DNA of 44,812 nucleotides from an uncultured Pelagibacteraceae bacterium (GTDB lineage Bacteria; Pseudomonadota; Alphaproteobacteria; Pelagibacterales; Pelagibacteraceae): positions 1 to 44,812 of the forward strand of contig CACIUF010000006.1 of assembly GCA_902589765.1 (NCBI GenBank). Direction: 5' to 3'. Made by a program: the position numbers and the translations under genes. Shown piece after piece: positions 37,138 to 44,812 of the stretch (position 1 is its first letter; every line of letters starts with the position of its first letter). The notes under the pieces were generated by a model, which ran no database searches, was not told the DNA's origin, and worked only from the letters and a program-made list of their open reading frames with translations.

Positions 37138-37197
37138 AAATACACCTATTATTTAGACGGATCTTTTAATACAAAATAAAAAGAATACAATTTTTAA

Positions 37198-37827
37198 ATG
37201 ACTATAGAAATTAAAAAGTCCCAAAATCCAGTAAAATATGAAGATGCGATATCATTTATGGAAAATCGACTTAAAGATATCGATCTAAAAAAAGTAGATG
37301 ATTTAATTTGGGTTTTAGAACACGATCATATCTATACGTCAGGAACAAGCTATAATGAAAATGAGATAATAGATAAATCTATAAATATTATAAAAACCAA
37401 TAGAGGTGGTAAAATTACTTATCATGGACCAGGACAACTAATTTGTTATTTTGTAATTGATTTAAAGAAAGGTAAAAAAGATATTAGAAAATTCATTTCT
37501 GTAATTGAAAAATCAATTATTGAAACCCTGAAACTCTATAACATTGACACATTTGCTGATAAAGAAAATATTGGTATTTGGTATAATGATAATTCGACTA
37601 TAAAAAAAGTTGCTGCAATTGGGGTCAGAGTAAGTAAATGGATAGCCTATCATGGTTTTTCTATCAATATTAATAACAATTTAAAAAAATATGATGCAAT
37701 AATTCCTTGTGGAATTAAAGATAAGGGTATTACTAATCTCAAACAAATTAAAGATCAAAATTATGATGAGTTAAAAAATAAGTTAATTGAAATATTTAAA
37801 ACTAATTTGAAAAATTCAATCTTTTAG
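37198..37827 (+). CDS. lipB: Octanoyl-[ACP]:protein N-octanoyltransferase
   Basis: Transfers octanoyl from ACP to lipoyl domains for lipoate synthesis. The 209-residue protein has [17 protein letters not shown] and the catalytic pair Lys137 ([13 protein letters not shown]) and Cys171 ([15 protein letters not shown]), in the spacing seen in E. coli LipB. Its last 26 nt overlap the convergent pseudouridine synthase gene. Confidence 0.95.
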   Translation: MTIEIKKSQNPVKYEDAISFMENRLKDIDLKKVDDLIWVLEHDHIYTSGTSYNENEIIDKSINIIKTNRGGKITYHGPGQLICYFVIDLKKGKKDIRKFISVIEKSIIETLKLYNIDTFADKENIGIWYNDNSTIKKVAAIGVRVSKWIAYHGFSININNNLKKYDAIIPCGIKDKGITNLKQIKDQNYDELKNKLIEIFKTNLKNSIF

Positions 37828-38713
37828 TCTTTAACAACTTATTAAAATAATCTGGCAATAAAGCTTTGTAAGTATATTTTTTTTCATTAATCATAAATTT
37901 TATTTGATAGGAATGAAGCATTAAATCTTTATTTATACCTTTAGAAGAAATAGATGAATTATATTTCTTATCACCAAAAATTGAATGCCCTATGTTAAAT
38001 AATTGTTTTCGTAATTGATGTTTTCTTCCTGTGATTGGTTTCATTTGTACTAAACTAGCATTGGTATTTTTATCTATCACTTTAAAAATTGTTTTAGCTT
38101 TTTCTGTAATCTTTTTTCCATTGTCGTACCTTATCAAATTATCATTCCATTCACCTGAGTCTTTTTCAATTTCTCCATTACATATTGCCAAATAAGTTTT
38201 GTGTACTTTTCTTAATCTAAATAGAGAGGTCAATAGTTGAGCTGTTTGTCTATTTTTCGCAATAATAAAAACACCAGAGGTATCTTTGTCTAATCTATGA
38301 ACAGAAAATGGTTTTGTTCCTTGAAATATTTCACTTTTTGCAAATATATCTACTAGATTTTTTTTTGACTTTGTTCCACCTTGAACCGATATTCCTGCAC
38401 TTTTATTTAAAACTATAAAATCTTCATTGTTATCTATGATCAGATCTTCATTAGATTTTATTACCTCAATGGATGGATTGAATTGTTTTTTATCGTGTTT
38501 AATTTTTTCTTTAAAATCAAAATTGAAGAATTCTATTTTATCATTTGTTTTAATCTTAAAAGAGCTTTTTATCTTTTTTTTGTTTATTTTAATTTTTCCT
38601 AACCTTAAACTCTTTTCAATAAGACTTTGCGGTACTTTTCCTAATTTATTTCTTAACCATCTATCAATACGCATGTTATTAAACGTTGACTCAACGATAA
38701 AACTTCTAATCAT
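37802..38713 (-). CDS. RluC/RluD-type ribosomal large-subunit pseudouridine synthase
   Basis: Isomerises uridines in 23S rRNA. The 303-residue protein has an S4 RNA-binding domain (about 14-60, [17 protein letters not shown]) and a catalytic domain with Asp142 in [36 protein letters not shown] is also conserved. RluC is the likeliest assignment for a 300-residue S4-containing form, but RluD cannot be excluded. It ends 26 nt inside convergent lipB and lies 19 nt after rplQ. Confidence 0.9.
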   Translation of the reverse strand: MIRSFIVESTFNNMRIDRWLRNKLGKVPQSLIEKSLRLGKIKINKKKIKSSFKIKTNDKIEFFNFDFKEKIKHDKKQFNPSIEVIKSNEDLIIDNNEDFIVLNKSAGISVQGGTKSKKNLVDIFAKSEIFQGTKPFSVHRLDKDTSGVFIIAKNRQTAQLLTSLFRLRKVHKTYLAICNGEIEKDSGEWNDNLIRYDNGKKITEKAKTIFKVIDKNTNASLVQMKPITGRKHQLRKQLFNIGHSIFGDKKYNSSISSKGINKDLMLHSYQIKFMINEKKYTYKALLPDYFNKLLKTKRLNFSN

Positions 38714-38732
38714 GAATATTTAAGGCTTTTAT

Positions 38733-39176
38733 TTATGCTGTGGCAGCTTTCTTATCTTCTTTTTTTTCAACTTCTTTTGCTGGATCTTTCTTTTTTTTAT
38801 CAACTTTTTTGGCTTGAACGTCTCTATCAACAAATTCAATTATAGCCATAGGCGCATTATCTCCGTATCTAAAACCAGCTTTAATAATTCTTGTATAACC
38901 ACCAGCTCTTTTTTCGTATCTTTTAGATAAAGTTTTTTTTACTTTATTGGCTGACTTAATATCCTGCAATTGAGAAATCAAAATTTTAGTATTATGCAAA
39001 CTATCTTTTTTACCTAATGTGATTATCTTATCAGCCTGTGGCTTTAAAAATTTTGCTTTTGGTAAAGTTGTTTTAATTTGCTCATACTTTATTAAGGAAT
39101 TAAGCATATTTTTAAGCAAGGCTTTTCGGTGTTCGGAAGTCCTGTTTAACTTCTTATTTGCCATTCCATGTCTCAT
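38733..39176 (-). CDS. rplQ: 50S ribosomal protein L17
   Basis: Large-subunit protein near the exit tunnel. The conserved domain (residues 1 to about 117) starts [17 protein letters not shown]; the protein then carries a Lys/Glu/Ala-rich tail of about 30 residues ([19 protein letters not shown]), giving 147 residues. It shares one base with the rpoA stop, so it closes the alpha operon (rpsM-rpsK-rpoA-rplQ). Confidence 0.97.
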   Translation of the reverse strand: MRHGMANKKLNRTSEHRKALLKNMLNSLIKYEQIKTTLPKAKFLKPQADKIITLGKKDSLHNTKILISQLQDIKSANKVKKTLSKRYEKRAGGYTRIIKAGFRYGDNAPMAIIEFVDRDVQAKKVDKKKKDPAKEVEKKEDKKAATA

Positions 39177-40204
39177 TAGATGCTTTCCTCTAATTTTTTA
39201 GACATTTCTGCGATGTTATCTGGTGGCCAATTTGGAATTTCCATCCCTAAATAAAGAGACATACCAGTTAAAACTTCTTTGATTTCATTTAATGATTTTC
39301 TTCCAAAATTTGGTGTTCTTAGCATCTCACCCTCAGATTTTTGAACTAAATCACCAATATAAATTATATTATCATTTTTAAGACAATTCATTGATCTAAC
39401 AGATAATTCAAGCTCGTCTACTTTTCTTAATAAATTTTTATTAAATTCAGGCTCTGTTGAAACTTCTTTGACCGGAGCTTCCACAGGTTCATCAAAATTA
39501 ATAAACATTTTTAATTGATCTTGAAAAATTCTAGCAGAATAAGCAACTGCATCTTCAGCAGAAATTGATCCGTTGGTCTCAACTTCCATCGTTAATTTAT
39601 CATAATCTAAAGCCTTACCTTCTCTTGCGGTACTTACTGAATAAGAAACTTTTTTAACGGGACTATATAATGAGTCAATTGCAATTAAACCTAAAGGTGG
39701 TTCTTCAGGTTTATTTAAATCAGCTGGAACATAACCTTTTCCAGTATTAACATTCATTTCCATATGGAAGTGAGTATTTTCATCTAAATTGCAAATAACT
39801 AAGTCAGGATTCAAAATTTCAACATCAGGAACTGATGCGATGTCAGATGCTTTTATTTCACCAGGTCCTTTGGCATCTAATACTAGTTTTTTTGTTCCCT
39901 CAGCAGCACATTTTAATGCCAGAGATTTAACGTTTAATACAATATCAGTAACATCTTCTCTTACACCTTTAATAGATGTAAATTCATGAAGTACACCATC
40001 AATTTGAATTGAAGTTACAGCTGCTCCTCTGATTGAGGACAATAAAATTCTTCTAAGTGAATTACCAAGTGTTAAACCATAACCTTTTTCTAATGGTTCA
40101 GCGATAATTGTAGCGTGAGTTAAATCATCACTAATTTTAACATCAAGTTTCGCAGGTTTGATTAATGATTTCCAATTTTTCACATTTACATTTTCTACAT
40201 CCAT
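39176..40204 (-). CDS. rpoA: RNA polymerase alpha subunit
   Basis: Core polymerase assembly subunit of 342 residues. The N-terminal domain (about 1-235) has [22 protein letters not shown]; the C-terminal domain (about 255-330) has the helix-hairpin-helix [18 protein letters not shown] and [12 protein letters not shown], which contacts UP elements and activators. It shares one base each with rpsK and rplQ. Confidence 0.98.
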   Translation of the reverse strand: MDVENVNVKNWKSLIKPAKLDVKISDDLTHATIIAEPLEKGYGLTLGNSLRRILLSSIRGAAVTSIQIDGVLHEFTSIKGVREDVTDIVLNVKSLALKCAAEGTKKLVLDAKGPGEIKASDIASVPDVEILNPDLVICNLDENTHFHMEMNVNTGKGYVPADLNKPEEPPLGLIAIDSLYSPVKKVSYSVSTAREGKALDYDKLTMEVETNGSISAEDAVAYSARIFQDQLKMFINFDEPVEAPVKEVSTEPEFNKNLLRKVDELELSVRSMNCLKNDNIIYIGDLVQKSEGEMLRTPNFGRKSLNEIKEVLTGMSLYLGMEIPNWPPDNIAEMSKKLEESI

Positions 40205-40653
40205 TAAACTCTCCTTTTTTTTGGTGGTCTAGTACCATTATGTGGCATCGGTGTTGTATCTTTAATTGATAAAATTCTAAATCCTCTCGCTTGTAACGCT
40301 CTTAATGCTGTTTCTCTGCCTGAACCAGGACCCTTAACTTCCACAGATAAAGTTTTCATGCCAAACTCTAAGGCTTTAGATGCAGCAGCATCAGCAGCTA
40401 TTTGCGCAGCATAAGGAGTTGATTTTCTTGAACCCTTAAAACCTTTTTGTCCAGCTGATGCCCATGAAATTACGTTTCCATTAGTGTCAGCGATTGAAAT
40501 AATTGTGTTATTAAAAGTTGATTGTACATATGCAATTCCATTTAAGATATTTTTTTTAGTTTTCTTTTTTTTTGAGTAAGAACTTTTGACAGTTTTTTTT
40601 GGCGACTTTTCTTGACTCAGTTCTTTATTGTCTTTTTTTTCTGGTTTTGCCAT
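40204..40653 (-). CDS. rpsK: 30S ribosomal protein S11
   Basis: Platform protein of the small subunit. The conserved part (about residues 37-149) contains [19 protein letters not shown] and the ending [17 protein letters not shown] [15 protein letters not shown]. An N-terminal Lys/Ser-rich extension of about 20 residues makes it 149 long instead of about 129. It lies 2 nt after rpsM and overlaps rpoA by one base. Confidence 0.97.
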   Translation of the reverse strand: MAKPEKKDNKELSQEKSPKKTVKSSYSKKKKTKKNILNGIAYVQSTFNNTIISIADTNGNVISWASAGQKGFKGSRKSTPYAAQIAADAAASKALEFGMKTLSVEVKGPGSGRETALRALQARGFRILSIKDTTPMPHNGTRPPKKRRV

Positions 40654-40655
40654 GT

Positions 40656-41039
40656 TTATTTCTTAAGTGGTGTTAATTTTTTTCCAGCAATTGCAATAGC
40701 TTTTCCTTTTCTCGTTCGAGCATTACATCGTGTTCTTTGACCTCTTACAGGTAATTTCTTTCTATGCCTCGAACCTCTATAGCAAGCTAAATCAATTAGT
40801 CTTTTTATGCTCAGTGAATAATCTCTTCTAAGATCACCTTCAACTTTAAAATTTTGATCAATGTATTCTCTTATTTTCAAAATTTCATCATCAGTAAGTT
40901 GGTTCACTCTTTTTTCTTTAGGGATTGCTAATGATGTGCAAATTTGTTTTGAAAATTTATCGCCGATACCATAAATATAAGTTAGTCCTACTTGAACTAA
41001 TTTATTTTGTGGGATATTTATTCCTGCAATACGAGCCAT
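40656..41039 (-). CDS. rpsM: 30S ribosomal protein S13
   Basis: Small-subunit head protein that contacts tRNA and the large subunit. The 127 residues begin [20 protein letters not shown] and include the signature [20 protein letters not shown]. It is the first gene after the 55 bp gap following adk, with a good candidate promoter in that gap. Confidence 0.98.
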   Translation of the reverse strand: MARIAGINIPQNKLVQVGLTYIYGIGDKFSKQICTSLAIPKEKRVNQLTDDEILKIREYIDQNFKVEGDLRRDYSLSIKRLIDLACYRGSRHRKKLPVRGQRTRCNARTRKGKAIAIAGKKLTPLKK

Positions 41040-41062
41040 AAATTTTGAGATAAATTTAGCCT

Positions 41063-41090
41063 TTTATATAAGAAGTTCTTTTAAAGTCAA
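41063..41090 (-). promoter_or_regulatory. Promoter of the rpsM-rpsK-rpoA-rplQ operon
   Basis: On the minus strand TTGACT (41085-41090) and TATAAA (41063-41068) are separated by 16 nt. This is the best sigma70-like match I see in the window. The -35 begins 4 nt after the adk stop, and transcription would start about 15-20 nt before the rpsM ATG. It suggests the alpha operon is transcribed separately as well as by read-through. Confidence 0.6.
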
Positions 41091-41094
41091 CGTC

Positions 41095-41658
41095 TTAAAC
41101 ATTAAGAAAAGCATCTATTTTAGCGGTTATTTGCTCAATTTTAAGCGCACCATCTATTTCATAAAAGTTTGAATTTTTGGAATAGAAATCTAAAACGGGG
41201 CGTGTCATATCCATATAGGTTTCATATCTTTTTAGAATAATATTTGATTCATCATCAGATCTTTTTTCTAAAGTTTTTCTTTTTTCAACTCGTTTAATTA
41301 TTACCTCTTTTTGGACATTAAGAAAAAAAATATAATTAATCTTTTGATTTGAACTTTCTAAAATAGTTTCTAAATTTTTAGCTTGTTTTAATGATCTAGG
41401 ATATCCATCAAAAATAAGTTTGTTTTTATTTTTTTCATCAAAAATAACTTTTTTAATTAATTCGTTTACAATTTCATCACTTACAAATTTACCATCGTTC
41501 ATGTCATTAATTATTTTTTTTCCTATTTCAGAATTTTTCTTGATTTCATCCCTTAACATATCACCTGTTGAAACTTGAAAACCATTTATCTTTTTAACTA
41601 AATGTTTTGCTTGTGTTCCTTTTCCAGCACCAGGAGGTCCAAATAGGATTATATTCAC
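41095..41658 (-). CDS. adk: Adenylate kinase
   Basis: Balances ATP, ADP and AMP. The 187-residue protein has the P-loop FGPPGAGKGTQAKHL, AMP site DGYPRSLKQAKNLE, and a short LID without the zinc-type insert (short-form kinase). The start is GTG at 41658, three bases after the secY stop. The secY-adk-rpsM order is normal in alphaproteobacteria. Confidence 0.96.
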   Translation of the reverse strand: MNIILFGPPGAGKGTQAKHLVKKINGFQVSTGDMLRDEIKKNSEIGKKIINDMNDGKFVSDEIVNELIKKVIFDEKNKNKLIFDGYPRSLKQAKNLETILESSNQKINYIFFLNVQKEVIIKRVEKRKTLEKRSDDESNIILKRYETYMDMTRPVLDFYSKNSNFYEIDGALKIEQITAKIDAFLNV

Positions 41659-41661
41659 AAA

Positions 41662-42942
41662 TTATCTTCCGAATTTTGTTTTTTTAATCAACTGTTCGTA
41701 TTGGGAACTCATTAATCTTGTTTGTATTTGCGTAACTGTATCAATTGCAACAACAACTACGATTAAAATTGAAGTGCCTCCCAGATAGAAAGGAATTGGA
41801 TAATTAGCAATTAAAAACTCAGGCATTAAACAAACTAAAGTTAAATATAAAGCACCTATTGTTGTCAACTTTGTTAAAATATTTTCGATATAAACTGCTG
41901 TGCTTTCTCCAGGTCTTATCCCTGGTACAAAACCACCATATTTTCTCAAATTATCAGCTGTTTCAGTTGGATTAAAAGTTATTGAGGTATAAAAAAAGGT
42001 AAAAAATATTATTCCTGATGCATAAAGCAACATATACAGTGGTTGTCCTTGAGTAAAATATGAACTTAAATTTAAAAAAGTTTCATTATCAGAAAAATTA
42101 AAATTTGAAAAAGTTACTGGTAATAATAGTAATGCCGATGCAAAAATTGCGGGAATTACTCCAGCTTGATTAATCTTGAGTGGCAAATGAGATGACTCTC
42201 CCCCGTACATTTTATTACCAACTTGTCTTTTAGGGTAATTTATTAGTATTTTTCTTAAAGCTCTTTCCATAAAAACAATAAATAAAATTGTTAAGATTAA
42301 CAAAACGAATAAAGCTAAGATCATTAATGTAGATACTGCTCCTGTTCTACCAAGTTCGAAAGTGGTAACTAAAGCTCTTGGAATTTCTGCAACAATACCA
42401 GCGAAAATAATAAGAGATATACCATTACCAATTCCTCTTTGAGTAATCTGTTCTCCTAACCACATTAAAAAAATAGTCCCAGAGACAATTGTGGTTACAG
42501 TTGAAATTTTAAAAAAAACACCAGGATTAATTACTAACCCAGCTGAAGACTCTAGTCCTACTGCTAATCCATAACCTTGAACTGTCGCAAGTAAAACTGT
42601 TCCATAACGAGTTATCTGAGTAATTTTTGCTCTACCAGTTTCTCCTTGTGATTTTAAATTTTTGAAATAATCAGAAACACCTGTTAAAAGTTGAACAATA
42701 ATTGATGAGGAGATATATGGCATAATTCCCAATGCAAAAATAGCCATTCTACTCACCGCACCACCAGCAAAAACATTAAACATTCCTAATAACCCCTTTT
42801 GATTTCCTTCCATCATTATTTTGAGTTGTTCAGGATCTATCCCTGGCAAAGGGACAAAAGTACCAAATCTATAGACCACTAAAATAGCAAGGGTAAATAT
42901 TATTCTATTTCTTAAATCAGTATTTGATGATGATGCGCTCAT
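41662..42942 (-). CDS. secY: Preprotein translocase subunit SecY
   Basis: Channel-forming subunit of the SecYEG translocon with ten membrane spans in 426 residues. The N-terminus (LRNRIIFTLAILVVYRFGTFVPLPGID), plug-region GGAVSRMAIFALGIMPYISSS and the cytoplasmic loop around YPKRQVGNKMYGG are typical. It lies 9 nt after rplO. It would export LepB substrates such as Slt, the binding protein and the nuclease in this window. Confidence 0.97.
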   Translation of the reverse strand: MSASSSNTDLRNRIIFTLAILVVYRFGTFVPLPGIDPEQLKIMMEGNQKGLLGMFNVFAGGAVSRMAIFALGIMPYISSSIIVQLLTGVSDYFKNLKSQGETGRAKITQITRYGTVLLATVQGYGLAVGLESSAGLVINPGVFFKISTVTTIVSGTIFLMWLGEQITQRGIGNGISLIIFAGIVAEIPRALVTTFELGRTGAVSTLMILALFVLLILTILFIVFMERALRKILINYPKRQVGNKMYGGESSHLPLKINQAGVIPAIFASALLLLPVTFSNFNFSDNETFLNLSSYFTQGQPLYMLLYASGIIFFTFFYTSITFNPTETADNLRKYGGFVPGIRPGESTAVYIENILTKLTTIGALYLTLVCLMPEFLIANYPIPFYLGGTSILIVVVVAIDTVTQIQTRLMSSQYEQLIKKTKFGR

Positions 42943-42951
42943 TAAATTAAA

Positions 42952-43404
42952 CTATTTTTTTATTTGTATTGAACCACCAATTTTTTCAAGTTTTTCAACA
43001 GCAGACTTTGAAGCAAGATCTGCCTCAATATTAATCTTATCTTTAATGGCTCCGGATCCTAAAATTTTTAATTTAATTGAATTTTGATCTATTAATTTTA
43101 GTTTTTTTAGTAAATTTGAATTCAGCGTGTCTGTAGTTTTAATATTTTTTTTATCAATATATGATTGAATTTTATCTAGATTTAATATTGCAATTGTCTT
43201 TTTATTAATAGGGTTGAAACCTCTCTTTGGAAGTCTTCTGTATAGTGGCATTTGTCCACCTTCAAAACTTTTAATTGCTACGCCAGATCTGGATTTTTGA
43301 CCTTTTACACCTCTTCCAGATGTTTTGCCTTTTCCAGAGCCAATACCTCTACCAACTCTTAGTTTAGTTTTATTAATCTTATTTCTATTATTTAATTTAA
43401 TCAT
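42952..43404 (-). CDS. rplO: 50S ribosomal protein L15
   Basis: Late-assembly large-subunit protein of 150 residues. The Gly-rich N-terminus ([20 protein letters not shown]) and [15 protein letters not shown] are diagnostic. Its ATG shares one base with the rpsE stop (TAATG), so the rpmD (L30) gene normally found between rpsE and rplO is absent. Confidence 0.97.
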   Translation of the reverse strand: MIKLNNRNKINKTKLRVGRGIGSGKGKTSGRGVKGQKSRSGVAIKSFEGGQMPLYRRLPKRGFNPINKKTIAILNLDKIQSYIDKKNIKTTDTLNSNLLKKLKLIDQNSIKLKILGSGAIKDKINIEADLASKSAVEKLEKIGGSIQIKK

Positions 43405-43919
43405 TATCCTCTTTTTTCTATAATCTCAGAAATTTTTTTATTTCTTATTGAAGATATTTGTTTTGGTGAATTTTGCTTCAATAGTGCTTTCATTGTGGCT
43501 CTAATCACATTATGGGCATTTGATGTACCCATTGATTTAGCTACAATATCTTTTACTCCCAAAACCTCACACACTGCACGAACAGGACCTCCAGCTATAA
43601 TACCCGTTCCTTTAGAGGCTGCTCTCAATACAATTCTGCCAGATCCGTCTTTAGCTTTTACATCATGGTGAATAGTTCTTCCTTCTCGAAGAGGTATATG
43701 AATAAGTTTTCTTCTTGCCATTTCATTTGCTTTTTTTATAGCATCTGGCACTTGTTTTGCTTTAGCGTGAGCTATTCCAATTTTGCCGGACTGGTTTCCA
43801 ACAACAACTAGTGCTGAAAAACCAAATCTACGTCCACCTTTTACTACTTTTGTTATACGATTAATGTGAACTAATTTTTCTAAAATATCGTCAGTTTTTT
43901 TATCTTTATTATTATCCAT
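43404..43919 (-). CDS. rpsE: 30S ribosomal protein S5
   Basis: Small-subunit protein important for decoding accuracy. From ATG 43919 it has 171 residues, with the S5 signature [20 protein letters not shown] and [18 protein letters not shown]. An upstream in-frame ATG at 43958 lies inside rplR and adds 13 unconserved residues; the start one base after the rplR stop is preferred. Confidence 0.96.
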   Translation of the reverse strand: MDNNKDKKTDDILEKLVHINRITKVVKGGRRFGFSALVVVGNQSGKIGIAHAKAKQVPDAIKKANEMARRKLIHIPLREGRTIHHDVKAKDGSGRIVLRAASKGTGIIAGGPVRAVCEVLGVKDIVAKSMGTSNAHNVIRATMKALLKQNSPKQISSIRNKKISEIIEKRG

Positions 43920-43920
43920 A

Positions 43921-44277
43921 TTAAAATTCCATTCCATTTTTACGTAAAGTTTCAGCAAAAACCTTCACTCTTCCATGATATTTATAAATTCCTCTATCAA
44001 AATAAATCTTGGTAATTTTTTTCTCTTGTGCTTTTTTTGCTAACTTTTCAGCTACAATTTTAGATAATTCAGTTTTATTTACCTTTTCACCAGACTTGAT
44101 ATCTTTTTCAATTGATGATGCTGATAATAAAGTAACATTTTTCATATCATCAATTATTTGCGCCGAAATATTCTTTGATGATCTAGAAATACTTAGTCTA
44201 TATCTGTCGTTTGAAGCAACATTTTTAACCTTATTGCTAACTCTAAATTTTTTTCTTTTACTAGTATCTAATTTCAT
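43921..44277 (-). CDS. rplR: 50S ribosomal protein L18
   Basis: 5S rRNA-binding protein of 118 residues. [19 protein letters not shown] near the N-terminus and the ending [26 protein letters not shown] are conserved. It shares one base with the rplF stop and is one base before rpsE. Confidence 0.97.
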   Translation of the reverse strand: MKLDTSKRKKFRVSNKVKNVASNDRYRLSISRSSKNISAQIIDDMKNVTLLSASSIEKDIKSGEKVNKTELSKIVAEKLAKKAQEKKITKIYFDRGIYKYHGRVKVFAETLRKNGMEF

Positions 44278-44812
44278 TATTTCTTCTTTCCTTCTTTTTT
44301 CAAAATATGTTGACCCTTTTCTCTCACACCTTTACCTTTATATGGTTCAATTTTTCTAAGAGTTTTTAGTTTAGATGCAATTGCACCCACTTGTTGTTTA
44401 TCAGCACCACTTATTTTTAGAGTTGTTTGCTTTTCAACATTGATTTTAATCCCTTCTGGAATATCAAAATTGATATCATGGCTATAACCTAGTTGTAAAT
44501 TAAGTTGATTACCTTTTAAAGCAGCTCTATAACCAACACCTACCAATTCTAGTGTCTTCTCATATCCTGTGCTTGAGCCAATAACTGCATTATTAATTAA
44601 ACTTCTATTCATGCCCCATAATCGTTTGGTTTCCTGATCAATTTTTTTTGGTTTTATTGATATTTCTTTTCCATCTTTTATATCTAGATTAAAAACTTCT
44701 AAGTCAATATTAATTGATTTTTTCCCAGAAGGACCTTCTATGTTCAACATATTTCCAGCCAAGGCAACTTTGACTTTTTCAGGGATTGAAATATTAATTT
44801 TACCAATTTTAG
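44277..44812 (-). CDS. rplF: 50S ribosomal protein L6, N-terminal start just outside window
   Basis: Large-subunit protein near the factor-binding site. The frame is open to the right edge and reads [20 protein letters not shown] before [12 protein letters not shown], matching the normal L6 start (M-S-K/R-I-G-K). The visible part holds about 178 codons; the last visible bases are CT of the probable Ser2 codon, so only about four bases of the gene are missing. The TTG at 44762 is an internal Leu, not the start. [15 protein letters not shown] and the ending [16 protein letters not shown] are typical. Confidence 0.97.
   Translation of the reverse strand, partial: KIGKINISIPEKVKVALAGNMLNIEGPSGKKSINIDLEVFNLDIKDGKEISIKPKKIDQETKRLWGMNRSLINNAVIGSSTGYEKTLELVGVGYRAALKGNQLNLQLGYSHDINFDIPEGIKINVEKQTTLKISGADKQQVGAIASKLKTLRKIEPYKGKGVREKGQHILKKEGKKK

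Noticed and set aside
43920..43958. Upstream ATG for rpsE inside rplR
   Set aside because: Would overlap rplR and add 13 residues unlike any S5 N-terminus; ATG 43919 is one base after the rplR stop.
44009..44359. 116-residue plus-strand reading frame across rplR/rplF
   Set aside because: It lies wholly antisense to two certain ribosomal protein genes, has low-complexity Phe/Ser/Leu content typical of complement frames and no recognisable motif.
1..44812. CRISPR array, IS element, prophage, rRNA or riboswitch
   Set aside because: No regularly spaced direct repeats, transposase-like frames, phage genes or rRNA sequence were seen, and the intergenic gaps are too short for most known riboswitches.

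Overview
The window is strongly AT-rich and almost fully coding. It has Lys/Ile/Asn-rich proteins, many 1-4 nt stop/start overlaps and very short intergenic gaps. Together with an intact soxBDAG operon, GatCAB, DapA and alphaproteobacterial-type PyrE and gene order, this points to a streamlined marine alphaproteobacterium of the SAR11 (Pelagibacterales) type. That assignment rests on composition and gene content, not a database search. I see no IS element, prophage, CRISPR array, rRNA or obviously broken gene, and no stretch longer than about 300 bases without a gene. The longest non-coding pieces are about 160 bp around tRNA-Ser and about 90 bp upstream of hemB.

Layout. 1-2018 (minus): 2OG-Fe(II) oxygenase, rpiB and glyA (glyA is cut by the left edge). 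2110-3099 (plus): hemB. 3100-10423 (minus): a long run transcribed in the order dapA, smpB, folK, rsh, pyrE, pdxJ, acpS, lepB, rnc, recO. 10467-12677 (plus): a lytic transglycosylase. 12681-12772 (minus): tRNA-Ser(GCU). 12837-19508 (plus): soxB-soxD-soxA-soxG sarcosine oxidase, then a solute-binding protein and a permease. 19505-26105 (minus): gatC-gatA-gatB, an O-methyltransferase, trhO, a MATE exporter and a secreted nuclease. 26156-32800 (plus): ruvX, pyrB, a dihydroorotase-like pyrC, plsY, topA, a small exported repeat protein and a RidA-family protein. 32804-34914 (minus): galU and ugd. 34949-35758 (plus): panC. 35764-37137 (minus): mgtE. 37198-37827 (plus): lipB. 37802-38713 (minus): an RluC/D-type pseudouridine synthase. 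38733-44812 (minus): the end of the ribosomal super-operon, rplF (cut by the right edge), rplR, rpsE, rplO, secY, adk, rpsM, rpsK, rpoA, rplQ.

How the genes work together. Most of the window is core metabolism and information processing. A C1/glycine theme links sarcosine oxidase (sarcosine to glycine plus methylene-THF) with glyA (glycine/serine interconversion on the same folate pool). galU and ugd form a two-step path to UDP-glucuronate. pyrB, the dihydroorotase-like gene and pyrE belong to pyrimidine synthesis.

Points most worth a second look: (1) an RSH (p)ppGpp enzyme that keeps hydrolase, synthetase, TGS and ACT parts but lacks the helical/Cys-rich domain between TGS and ACT; (2) a dihydroorotase homologue next to pyrB whose metal-binding HxH is Arg-x-Phe; (3) an 83-residue exported protein with 11-residue KEG repeats reminiscent of synuclein/LEA-type amphipathic helices, coupled to topA; (4) an ABC permease starting with a perfect lipobox, paired with a binding protein but no ATPase; (5) conserved clusters that have lost members (era between rnc and recO, rpmD between rpsE and rplO, rpoZ next to rsh). 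I did not find a clear new multi-gene system such as a defence island.
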